Assembly: GCF_910592395.1 (NCBI RefSeq)
Contig: NC_088325.1
Coordinates: 13,580,109 to 13,644,108, forward strand
DNA length: 64,000 bases
Direction: 5' to 3'
DNA from: Lineus longissimus
Taxonomy: Eukaryota > Nemertea > Pilidiophora > Heteronemertea > Lineidae
Below, piece after piece: positions 11,227 to 23,917 of this stretch; positions within the stretch are counted from its first letter, which is position 1; each line of letters starts with the position of its first letter. The position numbers were made by a program, and so were the translations under genes. The notes beneath the pieces were generated by a model. That model saw only the letters and a program-made list of their open reading frames with translations. It had not been told where the DNA came from and did no database searches.

Positions 11227-12678
11227 GGTGTCAATGTGTTACGAAGAAAATACACTATTTGACTGTTGTCTAAGACCAGGGCCTACTTGGCTGTCCGCGG
11301 TGAAACCTGCTATGATTTGCCACGACGTTTAATCCGTTATTTGGTCCCATTCTGCTGTCACTTTTCCTTGTACAGAAATGGAATGACGGTATGTCGGGTG
11401 CTACCGCCTGTTCTCAGATGAGAGAACTGAAGGCTTGATAAGAAAGCATTAAAGGAAGACTAGCGGACGATAATAGGCACGATCGAGCTGAAGTTTCCCG
11501 AGCGTGATTCTTTGGAAATATCATCAACAAATTTAGTTCTGGTATCTGATGCGTCCAAAGCAATTGTGAGGCATCGTCTGATAATTTTTGCCAAAGTGTT
11601 GTCACTCTGTTTGGGACTGCCGCAAAGCAGAGTTTGCGGACGAGGTTTATTGTCGAGGTCGGTTAATGTACACTCCGGACGCATTGGACCGGCCTCGTCC
11701 TGTCGCCCGGTAGTCCATAAGGAGGTACAATTTGGATGACGCAATGGACTGCCCCGGGAGGAATCTAGGTTGGTGTGGCTTTGAGCGACGTCTGGCGAGG
11801 CAACGCCTGTTTGTTGCCGTCGTTTTCTGAACAGTGTCTTTAAGAATGGTCGGACGTAACAGAAAAAAGAAATTCGGAATAAAAACAGGTTTGTATGTAT
11901 ACTTCTGGAATGTTTTATTGCGCAGGTAAAATAATAAAAATGTCAAAAACACATCACAAATTGTACGGAATGCCCAAAAAATCGCTTCGAAAAAACATTG
12001 TTAGAAAAAGCGGTACGAAAAAATTCTATTTCTTCATGTTACAACATGTCTGGCCTCTGCCTTCGGTCAACCAGCCGCAAAGAAACTTACAAAATGTGTC
12101 ATGGCTAAATATAAAACGACGAACCATGCCTTCAACTTGCTAAGGAATATTTCGCGCTCGTGAAAATTGACATCAAAGCACGTCCGCCACATAAAACTTG
12201 CCCCAACGCTTGAGTCTTGAGACTTGACTCCAATCAAGAATATGATATATTTGGCCTAATTGGTATATATTTGTATTCAGACAAAGCAGTTCCCTTTATT
12301 GCACAAAGACATTTAAGAGACTAGACAATCATGTCGAAAAGACCAAAATGATATATTCAGCCAATTTAATGTGTTCCAATTTTGTTGCTTGTGATCACTA
12401 TAAGTTCAAAACTGGAACTAATTGCCTTTGATGTACAGCAAGGCCTAAATCTTGAGCAATTTGAAAATGGAAGGCAAGTTCGCACGTCAGTGCAATCGAC
12501 ACTCTAAAAAGACCGCTACACAACAAAAATATGGCACAACCGATTTCTGGTTACTAACTGACAACATGATTGGACTGATAGAGTTAACACCGACAGTTAG
12601 CCACATCGATAAAAGCTGCAATAAAGTCGGCTGAAAGAAAACAAGCCTGACTGCGAAGTGTTTCAGTATTTCCATTTT
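11227..12678. other. Intergenic stretch upstream of calsequestrin exon 1
   Basis: Several overlapping short frames on both strands (11414-11952) are not recognisable. A short Lys/Arg-rich frame starting at 11846 (+) has a good start context and a possible donor after 43 bases, but no continuation was found. The calsequestrin promoter should lie just right of 11226. Confidence 0.45.
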
Positions 12679-12832
12679 CCGTCACCAGGTGAACTTAGTC
12701 GCCGAGAGGCTTGCTTTCATTACTTATAGCCTGTCGGCGACGTAGTTTCTGTCACCAGGTGAACTACGTCGCCGATAGGCTTGCTTACTTCACTAGACGA
12801 GAAAACAAGCTTATCGGGGACGTAGTTCTCTT
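12679..12832. repeat. Short element built of repeated GAACTACGTCGCCGATAGGC words
   Basis: The motif GTCACCAGGTGAACT(A/T)(C/A)GTCGCCGA(G/T)AGGCTTGC occurs twice in direct orientation (from about 12683 and about 12751), and its reverse complement (TATCGGGGACGTAGTTC, and AGCCTGTCGGCGACGTAGTT between them) occurs twice as well. This gives a compact foldback structure. A related fragment (GTGAACTATGTCGCCAAAGG) occurs at about 17050. It lies 3' of the 729-codon gene. It is probably a small non-autonomous transposon. Confidence 0.65.
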
Positions 12833-12940
12833 TCTATTTCATCTATCGCCTTGACTCTGGTAACTGCATAAATTGAATCATCGTACTATCGAGACTCCGA
12901 GACGCCATCTACTGAACGTCGCAGTCATTTCAACGTGCCT

Positions 12941-15130
12941 TTAATGGTTCCTTTCGATATCTTTAGACTGAATCGGCGAAGTCAACTGTTTCAAACGCAG
13001 ACGGGCCTTGTTTTTCAATTCTTCCCTGACGAGCGGCGGTAAGTCCTCAATGCGCTTGATACTCTTTATGTCATATTCCTTCAGCTTAGGATTTCTCTTC
13101 TTTGACTTTGACCTTGGCGTGACCTTGACCCTGACTTTCACCTGCCCTGTCTTGCTGACCGGACTGATTGGAGGAAGCCGATTGCACTTTGGAATATCAT
13201 TGATGATGTCCGCCATAGATGTGTCTAAAGTTCCGATTTCGCAGGCGCCATTTTGAGTATTGGCCCCGGATACGTCAGCCATTTTAGAATCGTCTGCTTT
13301 TGGCTGTTCCGGTGGCGTCTCATTCTCTAGCTTTGTGAAGTCCAGCGCCAACACTTGGCGCTTGTTTAAAAGCGGTTTCGTAAATTGCTTTGCAGGAGTG
13401 GAATTTGGAAATGATTTCGTATCCTGTTTGTGGATTTTCGCCATTTGGAGAAACTGATCGTAGTTTGTCAACGTGTACGTTTTATTCATAGACATGTCAT
13501 CATCTTCGCCGTGCGTGATGGCCGCCAATCGGTCACTTTTTGAACTAACCGCTGCGGAATGCGGTATGTTCTGCGGGAATGCAAATGCAGATGGCGCATC
13601 CTCGCCTAACATCCGAGCATTAGCTGACGTCAGAGTACAACGTTTCAGTGACAGAGTCACGTTTTCTTTTAACTGTTCTAAGTGAGTAGTGTCAGTCACA
13701 GCTCGTCTGTGTGTGAGATTCCCTAACGTGTCCGATGATGTTTTGTCCCCGGATATTTCACTTCGTGACGTCATCGATCCTCCCTCCGGTTTACACTCTT
13801 TTACGAACGTCGCAACGGAGTCCGTCAAGTTTCGCTTTCTCAAATGCTTGCGCCTGATTTTTAGGAGAAGTTCTGCTGGATTCGGTAATCGTTCTGCTTC
13901 GCCGTCAACTTGAAGAGATGTCTTCCCGTGCACTTCGCTGCAGCTCGGACAGGGCTCAGCCTCTAAACTCAAATCTCGCCTGCCATTCAGAGATATCGCG
14001 TAGCTCTCCGGTCTGCTGCGAACAGCAGAGATTTTGTGGATTGGTTTGAGCCGGTTGTCCGGATTTCGCGGAACAAGTCCTTCTTCTACATCTTCCCAAG
14101 CACTAAGTTGGTTGATTCGTTTCAGCACAGATTTTTTGTCGCCCGTATTCACAACTGACCGACCTGGGCTAATTTCATGTAAATTTAAATTTGCCTCGTG
14201 CGAGACTCCGCGCGATTTTGCCGAATTAATCTTTCGTCTTTCCTCGGTAAGTTTCGGAATCCTTGTCTTGGCCGATCGAGACACTGGGCGCAAGCTGCTG
14301 GGACTCCTTGAAGTGTCACTGATTTTGTCTACGTCAGCACAAATCTCGGTGACCTCACAATTTTTGTGTTTTTCTGTGGAATGTTGTGGGACTACTGTCC
14401 TGTTTTTTAGTTTCGGGCTAGCAGGGGACTGCGGTCTGCAAGTGCACGTGCTACAGTGCGAACTAGCCGACTTTGCACGCGGCACATCCGCCTCGTTTGA
14501 ACAAACAATATCCTCGTTCCAAGATTTCTCACCGGAGTCTGACAGAGTGAACGTACCTTCCCGCGTAATTTGCCCTTGCTCCGGTGCTGAATCATACGTA
14601 TCCGTTGGAAGCGCATCTGGCTGCATTTGAGTCGTCCTGTCTGAGTTCTCGACAATCTCGTTCGAGTCCAAAGAATTACCCTCAGGTTTTTCATTTACAT
14701 TCTCGTCCTTTATCTCGGACTCGTTTTTATTTCCAGCTACATGTACGTCACTTCCTGTTAATGTCTGAGGCGGTGACGATTCGAACGAAACTCTCCTTTG
14801 TCGTCTTAACAGGTTTCTGTCCATGGTCGGCTTATTTTTCTCAATAGAGGGAGCCCGCGGCATATGTTTGAATTTCAACTTTGGGTCGTCCGGTAAAAGA
14901 CCCAACACAACTTTACCCTGAGATCTGTTATCACTTTGTGAGGCCAGGTGAACGGTACCAGGCGCCATTTTGTCAGTTCTATCTTCAGCTCTGAGCGTAT
15001 TGTTTTTAATAATTGAGCGCAACTTTCGTGTCGTCACACACATAAAATCATCTTTTTGGATTCCCTGGTCGTATTCCTTATTCAAACATGGAGCATTTTC
15101 TTTGTCGAAGCTTGCGGCCGATAGGAACAT
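12941..15130 (-). CDS. Intronless 729-aa protein with KEN box and RVSF PP1-docking motif, function unknown
   Basis: One uninterrupted frame of 729 codons, far longer than any other single frame here. The start at 15130 is supported by an in-frame TAA at 15191-15193 upstream. I do not recognise the family. The protein is hydrophilic, Ser/Thr/Pro-rich and probably mostly disordered. Near the N-terminus is DKENAP (residues 9-14), a KEN-type APC/C degron, and at 111-120 QRRVSFESSP, a textbook RVxF motif for protein phosphatase 1 in a basic context. Two Cys clusters (CSTCTC and CPSC) occur in the middle, a basic run (RSKSKKRNPK, about residue 673) could be a nuclear signal, and the C-terminus (about 690-720) is a predicted charged helix beginning LPPLVREELKNK. 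Many SP/TP sites are present. The combination suggests a cell-cycle or spindle PP1 regulator, but that is inference. The lack of introns in an intron-rich neighbourhood could mean a retrogene or simply a single-exon gene. Confidence 0.75.
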   Translation of the reverse strand: MFLSAASFDKENAPCLNKEYDQGIQKDDFMCVTTRKLRSIIKNNTLRAEDRTDKMAPGTVHLASQSDNRSQGKVVLGLLPDDPKLKFKHMPRAPSIEKNKPTMDRNLLRRQRRVSFESSPPQTLTGSDVHVAGNKNESEIKDENVNEKPEGNSLDSNEIVENSDRTTQMQPDALPTDTYDSAPEQGQITREGTFTLSDSGEKSWNEDIVCSNEADVPRAKSASSHCSTCTCRPQSPASPKLKNRTVVPQHSTEKHKNCEVTEICADVDKISDTSRSPSSLRPVSRSAKTRIPKLTEERRKINSAKSRGVSHEANLNLHEISPGRSVVNTGDKKSVLKRINQLSAWEDVEEGLVPRNPDNRLKPIHKISAVRSRPESYAISLNGRRDLSLEAEPCPSCSEVHGKTSLQVDGEAERLPNPAELLLKIRRKHLRKRNLTDSVATFVKECKPEGGSMTSRSEISGDKTSSDTLGNLTHRRAVTDTTHLEQLKENVTLSLKRCTLTSANARMLGEDAPSAFAFPQNIPHSAAVSSKSDRLAAITHGEDDDMSMNKTYTLTNYDQFLQMAKIHKQDTKSFPNSTPAKQFTKPLLNKRQVLALDFTKLENETPPEQPKADDSKMADVSGANTQNGACEIGTLDTSMADIINDIPKCNRLPPISPVSKTGQVKVRVKVTPRSKSKKRNPKLKEYDIKSIKRIEDLPPLVREELKNKARLRLKQLTSPIQSKDIERNH

Positions 15131-15193
15131 TGTGAGAACATACGGGTAGTTTTTGCGTGGTTCTCGTTCTGCCGAGATGTAACTTATTCCTTA

Positions 15194-18100
15194 GTCTGCC
15201 CCCTGTTGTCAATAAATATCGTTTTACACCAGACAGCAAATGAAACAGGCTCGATTTCTGTCACTTTATGTCCACATCAAGAAATCAATATGTTTTATCA
15301 CTGGTCGTAATAATCATTTCAATTCGCATTCATCCACGAATAATTATCGGCGGCCATGAATCATACGGCAGTTTGTTCAGAACGGAAGTCACGTGATCCA
15401 GCGTCTGCTGCAGCAGTCTGCTGAACCTTTCACCTGCAAAGACAGAACGTAGAAATGTATCAGACCCTGTATGATGGAAAAGAAGGAAAATGGAATTTTG
15501 ACGAAAGACTCTGTCAGATGAGCTAACTGGAAAAGTATGATTGACGGCAGATACGATGAACCTGCACTGAAACCAATGAAAATGGTATCACTTTGCCACA
15601 TCTGATGGAAAATATGATTGACGCTGGCGGGGTTAAATGGGGGCCCGTGCCAGGGTGTAGATGCCTACGGTCACCACAGTTACCTATACGGAATTCAAAC
15701 TGAATCTGGCATTCGCAGTCCCATTTACTTGTATGAAATATGTATAACATCTGTGGACTTAATATAATTCTTCACCCGCATTATACTTGGGTTACATAGT
15801 AGATTGCCATGGCAACGAAAGCAATCACAGCGTTTGAGGTGGAATTGGACCCGGACTGTAGCCCCGGGGAATTAAATTTGGTGTTCCCAAGGACCTGGCC
15901 GGACCTAATTGCTTTGGTAATTATCAGTGGTTTTGATGTCGTACGCGGCGATATTTCATCACTCATACATCGACTCATGGGATTGATAATCTATGAACTA
16001 CATGTATGGATTATTAAGTGCTTTCAGACAATTGATATTGCGGGTGATTCAGACATGGATGTCGACTGCGTCCAGACCTTTATACCGGGCCGTACGGCTG
16101 TAACAGTTACAGTTGTAATTTGGCGCAGTCTTCTTCAGTTAATGCCATTAGACTTAACGCGGAGTAGAAGTTAACGCCAAGTTTAATCGTTGACAAGCAC
16201 CACATCTGACAAGACTTACCATCGACACCAGAGGCATGAGAGAATGTCCTATAAAGTCTTCAATTGTGGATCATTTAAGAAAAGCTCTGGTCCAAACTAT
16301 ATGTATTTCCAAAGGAAGAATCCATCTGCTTTGAATCTGAACATCTTAAGTACGACTACGTGTACATGTAGGTTTTGTTTTTACAAAATGATATTTCTCG
16401 TATATAAATGTATTCCACTGTCTATGCAAAAGGCCTAGTAATAAATACATGTATTCTTGACACAGGCCCAGCACTTTATGTAACTGTGATGTTGTTTCAG
16501 TAAACGAGTATAAATTCTCTACAAGGTGTTGTGTTTATTTTGGCCATAATGTTTTATTATTACGATATTTGGCGGTAATTTAGCAATACATATTTCCTAT
16601 TTGTACAAGGTACTAAGTGTAAAACTGCCTGACCCATCCGGCGCCGCTCGGGTCGTGACGCCGTCTGGTGAGTACACCGCACACCAGTCTAGTGTAAACG
16701 AGGAAATAATCTCAATAATCAGAAGGATATTGGTGTCGTCTTTTTGGGCAGTCTACCAGCAAGGTATGAATCACTCCAAAGAATAACCGGGATGTTTGCA
16801 CATTTTCGAATAAAACATGATTTCTGTCATTCACGAATTTCAAAATAAATATCGAAAAGAACATTGGTCGCCAATATGGCATTGTGAGCCTGTCATGAAT
16901 AAACATTGGGAACAATGTTCCTCATATCTTTATCACCATTGTTTTTTTTCCCAGTTATTTATTGTTGAATAAGCAGTATTTCCAACTGTAAAATTCTGTT
17001 TGTGTTTCTATATCACTGTGAAAACATGTGAACATCATATTCAGTCGCCTTGTGAACTATGTCGCCAAAGGGCTCGTTTTGTTCTATTTTCATTTTGCTT
17101 TCTCAATGTGTACATGAATTTAAAATATTACATGAACATTGGAGCCGAGTGTAGTTTTACAACAATTTTCGTGCCAAGTCTTACTCTGAGCGTTCCTCTT
17201 CTTCATTTCGGACAGTTGCATGGCGACAAAAACCGTTAATGTGGGTCCCACATAAACGCAACGGCCAACTAGCCATGACCAATAGAGCAATCAGCGTTGC
17301 AGACAATAAAACCAAAATTTTTGCACCGTTGTAAGAATACATCACTGTGTAAATATTATGCCAAATGTTAAAGTTCCTTTTCAATCTAATCGCCCAGTGA
17401 CACCATTTTGGTTGCAAAAGCGGCCAAGCGTCCAAATGAATATTGCCATGAAAACACCCAAAAGTACTTATCATTTTTATCAATACTGTTTGACCTGCAT
17501 TTATCTATGATTCTTGGAGTCAAGCGTAACAGGCATTGTCTGAAAAGGACGTGGTTTTATCACTAAATACACAGCAAATAATGTAAATACGAAAATGCAT
17601 GGCGACACTTCTTTGGAACGGCGTCAACCATGAAGCAACGAAACCTCACCAAGTTCTCAACGCTCCGTTTAGCTTTTATACTTCGGTGTTTTTATGTCAC
17701 TGTATGAAAACAATAATTTTGAAAACTTTTATTTGTTTATTGTATGGATTGATATATATAGCACAAAGAAATGACGATCTGTTTAGACTCATCACGACTG
17801 AGCCTTTCATTACTTGGACTAAAAAACCAACATCCTTGCCTAGATTCAGACAGGATTCGACATGATGTCCCGTGTCATTGTTGCGTTTTTTTTCTCTTGG
17901 GCGTTTTATGAGAAATTGTAGGCCTACGTGAGCAGCAGTATTTTTGAGGAATCTAATATTGCGCTAATATATGATATAAATCAGAGTGGTACTCCAAAAA
18001 ACAAATCGCACGTACGGTGATTAAGTCAAGGTGCTAATCAACATTGCTATAACTTTGTCATCAGGTGTATACAAGTGGTCCTCTTACTAAGGACCGGTGC

Positions 18101-20560
18101 TGACACCAGTGAAGGGCTGTCAGTGGAATATTGTCCCTGTCCTGTGTAAGGCCACCCTGCTGTTCACAGGGCCAGTTGCAACACCTTATATCGATCCCGT
18201 GTGTCAAAGTTATCATGCATGTATCACTATTGTATAAGGCAGCACGTGCCATTAATAAAAGCGCTAATTGAACCAGAGGGCGCAAATAAAATGGGCAGCC
18301 AAATATGCTAATTTTCTCCATGGTTTCTAGATCACTATCTCTAGTCTTATGGTTTTTTTCTCTCTTTTAATATGTAACAGTCGTATTTGATGAGAAGTAT
18401 AAACCGTGGTAGTCAAGATGGCTTCATACTTGCACCTGACAATTTTCGTGGGTTTCACTACAAAAAGGTCCTGGTGCTATCCCAGGTAAAGGACTTCTAT
18501 AACATGCGTCAGTTTCCTGTGTAAGAGTACCCCCTGCAGAGCCCTCAAACACCACCTGCATAAACAGCGTTGGATTCCACAAATAATCAAAGATTAATTA
18601 ACAAAAATACTTAATCACCATAGTTAATGAGCCGAGGCGGAAAATGCTTGTGTCCTGGTGCAGCTGCAGTGAGCACCTCGTCACTAGGTGCCTATTACAT
18701 CATAAACATAAGGATTATGCATGTAAGCCATGAAATAAACGAACCAGGGTCGAGGTCATTGATCATTTGTCCCCAAAAGGATAATCCCATGAACGGAGAA
18801 TAAGGGTTAATTGCTATGGATTCAGGATTAGCAGCTAGCTATTGTTTTATGAAACTGATCAGAAGAACTGAAGAATCACCAATTCATTGTTCTGCTCTGG
18901 AGGGATTCTTTGTGCATTTGAGATTAATCTTCAAAGATTAACCTCAGAGTTACCATGGTCAACCTGAATACTGATGGGTGACAACGACCTTGGATTACTG
19001 TTAAGTCCATTTTAAGACTAACTCCGATTGTCTCGATGCGATTTAACAGCGCGTCCATTAGATACGCTTGCTCTGTTCTGCGGTATTACGCGTGATTTCA
19101 GAGAATTTTGAAAACGTATATGTAAAAAGCTTCTTAAAAACAAAGCACAAATCTCGACGCTGACAGCCATAAATCGAAATTGAAAATGAATCATCCACAC
19201 TAGACGGGCTCGATCGCACTAAAAAACCATTTCATGATTCGGCTGTAGAAGCGTTGAATATAGATCAACTTTTCAATTTGAATTCGCCCTTGGTGGTTCA
19301 TCTGTAACTATAAGGATTCGTCGAATGCAAAAATGGCTTCACGCAGCCATTCATTATCTGTGGCCTCTCACGAAAACGGTCCAAATCATCGGTATTTCCA
19401 GTGAGCCCAGTAAGCCTGACGACAGAGACAGTGAATTCGCCGTACATTGTGTCATCCTGACAGGAGGTTCTGGGGTTTTTCACCCATAAGTCGTATTAAA
19501 GACTGAAATCCTGTGGACCAAAGAGGATGGGATTCTAGATTCGGTTTCGGTTTCGAAGAATGGTCCAGAGATTGAGTGCACAGGGTTGTTTATGGACTAA
19601 GGAGAATAAATACTCTGAAACAAGAAAATGAGGAAAGGAAAGAAAGCACTTACCTGTTACGAATGATGCGTATTTTATAGTTGTCTCTTGATGTCGCTAA
19701 CGCCAGATCCTACATGCAATACCGTCGTTTGCATAAAAAACCGTGCATCCATCTGTTGTCTGTCTCTCTCCAATGGTGTCGTTCAAGTGATGAGCAGCAC
19801 TTGCACGCGTAAAATAAATGTAAACAGTCCCAACAATGGACCGTCACAGCCAATCTGCAGCTGTCCCACTCCCAGTACGCGGACTGAACCGACGAACAAT
19901 GCTCTTTGTGCGACGGACTCGGCGTTTTCAGTCCATGCTCTGGCGAAGTGGAGCATTATGGGAGTCGGGCACGTGCGGAGACTGCCGGCACGCGATCGAT
20001 TATGTAACCTTGGTAACGCCACCCAAACAATGTGAGTCAGTCAATTTAGACTGGGTTTATGATGTTGGTACTGTCGTTTTACAATGGAGGAAGCTGTCTG
20101 TGATTAAATCTTTAACGCCCTGACCTGGGACGCCCTGCCATGAATTTGAAAATAACTGCACGAGAGGGTTAACGCAAAACGTGACGAAAATAGTGTTCGG
20201 TCGAAACAATTACCCAATTATTTCGTAATGCAGATGCCAAATTTCATTCAAGACCAAAGCTTCGACAAAAAATATACATATGTATATCCGTCCCATGAGG
20301 TTCCATACTGCACCGCCAGATGTCAACATGTGTGATAGGAAAACTTGTCCTGGGACAGATTGTCGCGGGGACGAAATGCACTTTTAGTCTCTGAGGCATT
20401 AAGTTCTTGGGTCATAGATCCCTAACTTGCTCACCAAGGCGATGTTTCGTAGGGGTATTAAATTGCTACAGCGGCTCGATGTCTATTTAAATGCCGTAGG
20501 TTTTTTTGTCGACCTATATACATTGCTGGGATAAAACAAAATGTCAAAATAAAGAATTAA
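15194..20560. other. Gene-poor stretch, nothing recognised
   Basis: The only longer frame is 121 codons at 15809-16174 (+), which matches nothing known and lacks supporting structure. Fragments of the repeat at 12679-12832 occur near 17050. No RNA gene, inverted-repeat element or splice-flanked exon could be supported. The left side presumably contains the promoter of the 729-codon gene. Confidence 0.5.
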
Positions 20561-20615
20561 GGCCAATAAACAATGATAGTGTCCAGTGCAGATGGGCGTA
20601 ATGGGGAGCCACCTG

Positions 20616-20622
20616 ATAAAAG
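20616..20622 (+). promoter_or_regulatory. TATA-like box of the plus-strand methyltransferase gene
   Basis: ATAAAAG inside CTGATAAAAGCCAG. The same word with the same surroundings (GGATAAAAGCCAG) lies in mirror position in front of the minus-strand paralogue at 29395-29403. In both, a short non-coding exon and a splice donor follow about 65 bases downstream, so transcription should start near 20646. Conservation between the two copies is the main support. Confidence 0.6.
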
Positions 20623-20645
20623 CCAGCATTGTATAGCGTTGGCAT

Positions 20646-23600
20646 AAGATATTCGGTGACAAGAAGAGCAAGATCGATAATTCAGGCAAGTCTGCTCGCA
20701 ATTTCATCCCAAATCCATCCATTTCTATATATCGTCAGCAGGTTACTGAATAGCTTAGTCGCATACTCCCGCTGAGGACCAAGCCGGCGTTATAGTTTGA
20801 TGGGACGCCCCAAAGCCTACATCTGTACAATAAGAGAGGACGTGCGCTTTTTTTGTCACACTCCTGGAGATTGGCCACGCGTAGGCCGTGACACTCCATA
20901 CCAATGTAGAGCCTACGGGTTGCGCTATGTTTGCAGAGAAAGAATTGGGGAAAACATTGATTATAGGGGTCGACAATAAGGGTTTTAAAATATTCTACGT
21001 TGAAGAATGTCAAGGTCAAACTGTCTCGGTGCAGACCCATTCTGATCTGGGTCATGAACTCATTACCAGAAATAGCTCAGATAAATACTCTTTACTATGA
21101 GGATACATGAAAAGGCCTGTGGTTAGACTGTATATCATGAAATGGCTCATGACTGCATAGTATGAATAATCTGGTGGTGGTGGTGGCGGGGGTCTGTGAT
21201 AAAAAGGCTTCCAACCAGATACCGCAAAGTGATTAACTGGATTGCAGTTGACATTGGCGTTTGTAAGGGGAGGGGATAAATTTGGTGAGAGAAGGGTGTC
21301 ACATCCTCTTGGCAGAAACTCATCAGGAAACTCATCAGAAACGACTTCCTTTTCATTTCTTTAGGTCAATAAAGTACTCGTTTTAACTGAACAAACCACG
21401 TTCTCCAACCATGGATTCCGATTCAACACGCTCAACAGCCGAGTTACAGAAATTCCTGGACAACCAGATGTACACCACACGAGTGATCAGGCAATTTGAA
21501 CTCATCTTCGGCGAGACGTTCGCCAGTAATGGAGGCTCGGAGGCCAGCTCGGTATAATCGCCATTTACAATTCTTTCCAAAGAAATTTGCATAAAAATCT
21601 TAGCCTGGTTCCTTGATTGGTTCAACTCTGAAAACTCCGCCGGTGAAGCAGGATTGAGGGCACCTGATTGGCTAACGAACGGACATACATATATGTCGAA
21701 AATCCCTAATATAGACCATGGTGGGAGTTGTTATTTCGTCAATCAATACCGGCAGTGAGATATCAATTGCAATGCTAAAACACCTAAAACGTGGTGTTGA
21801 CTGCTTTTTGACTCCTTCCATATTTTTTTAAATGCTTGGTTATATTATGACGTTCAATAAACGATTTTTGTTAAACTCGTAGTTTTCTTTCAAGGTGCTT
21901 GCATCGTACCTAAACCTGGCTCCAGGTAAGAAGTGTCTGGACGTCGGGTGTGGCCTTGGAGGACATGCGTTCTACTTAGCCAAGGTATGTGAATCAATTT
22001 GTATCAAATATTGTCATGAAAATGTCTCAGGCGCGGGTCCAAGGGGGTGGGCGCACCGAGACTCGCTGTACATTGTACCCATTGTACCTAAGTTATCGTA
22101 GCTAACGAAATACCATCGAAACGAGAAACAGGACGAATAACTTGCGATGGTATCCCTATTCTTTGGTGAAGACAAGTCAAATGATGACCACCACGAATCC
22201 CGCATATCATTGGTCAAACAACGACACGTGACCGGTCCATAAAAACTGATTTGTGACGTCCGCGGGCAACATCTGCATTGCGCAGTGATTGTAGTTTATT
22301 GAGGAGGTCCTTGCTTGACTATTATCGCTGCTTTGGAGAATGCATCATCTATGGACCGCTCATGAGTTGGAAGGGCGCTCTGAAGTTAGTCGTGTCATTG
22401 TTATTTCAGCATCATGGCGTTGAAGTGCACGGTTTGGATCTTTGCAACAATATGGTCAATCTCGCGAGAAAATACGCAAATGAGCGGTACAAGGACGCGA
22501 GATTGTCATTCGCAGTTGAAGATGTGACAACATTCGAGTTTCCTGATGAGAGTTTCGACGTTATCTACAGTCAGGGTGTGATGCCACATATACAGGACAA
22601 GTTGAGTTTATTCAAGAAATTTCGGGTAAGACTAGCGTCTTGAATGTTGGGTCATGCCTAAAATTTTAAAGTAAGTTACCTCGCGCGGTCGAGGCAGCCA
22701 TGTGGTGGTGATACGATGAGATTTACGACCTTTATCACGGGCAAAATCCTGTTTCATTGGTTCCGTGAGGTGATAGGCCTACCACTTGGTAACCTGGACG
22801 AAACGGAACAAATATGGCCGTGCGCGCAGCCATGTTGTATGCAGAATCGTAACCTGTGTTTTAGGCAGCTGTCCAACAGTAACAATCGTATATATGATCA
22901 ACAGAAAACTGAATTCAGCACTTTGACAATTCTTCACGATAATAACTCCGTGTCAAAATGAAACTTCAGACTTGGCTGAAACCCGGGGGTCGACTCTTCA
23001 TCACTGGTTTCACATGCAGCTCGGGGAACCACTCCAAGGCCTTCAAGGACTATATCGCCCAGCGCCGATATCACATCTTAACAGTGGAACAATACGCAAA
23101 GGTAAGCGTAGTGTTGACCCCAAATGACCAATGATTAATGACCCCCAGTGATCTCCCAATGAGAGGAAAGCTAGCATTTGCTGCGGAGCAAAAGTACGCC
23201 AGTATCACTAAGCAAACTTTACCACAAGGCGAAGCTAGGAAATTGCCCTAATGGTTAAACCAGAATTAAAGATCTATCCTATTATTCAAGAAGTGTTCAG
23301 GGTTTTTCATTCCCAGCTGTCTACCACGCCAACAGCCTTTCTGCTTCCAAAGGTCGACCACGACCAACAGATTATGAGCCCGGAGTATCTGGCGTACTAA
23401 ATAACAAAACGTATCGTGTCCATCACGACTAGATAGCACTGGCAGACGACTTAAATGAAGACTCTGTTTAGGATGACTACTGTTCCATGGTTACCTAACT
23501 CCCTTTGCACCAGCAACCGCAGAATGATGTTCTTCCATAACAGCAAAATTATATCTGGCGAGCAATTGGTAGGCCTACCAGCTTTTCTTGGACCAACACA

Positions 23601-23882
23601 CAGCGGCCCGTAAAATTCCAGGTAGCCTACGCCTGAACCGATCCAGATAACTTTTTTGTTTTCTTCTCGTTATGATCCGTTTCCTGATGGATACCCATTA
23701 TAATAATCTGATGATTTCATGATCAGGTGTTGGAAAGTGCTGGTTTCAAGACTGTCGTCGCCAAAGACTACTCCGACGTCTTCGCTCGGAACACACGGAG
23801 GGAGTTGGCGCGTCTGGAGAGCATCAAGGAGGATTTTATAAAGGTAGGTGAAGGTATGTTGTTGTCGTCGTCGTCGTCGTCG

Positions 23883-23917
<35 letters not shown>

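Noticed and set aside
11846-11888. Possible first exon (Lys/Arg-rich, good start context, donor-like GTTTGT)
   Set aside because: Only 14 codons and no continuing exon was found on the plus strand.
13008-14847. Plus-strand frames up to 198 codons opposite the 729-codon gene
   Set aside because: Antisense shadows of the long minus-strand coding frame.
15809-16174. 121-codon plus-strand frame
   Set aside because: No family resemblance, no supporting gene structure, length possible by chance in 64 kb.
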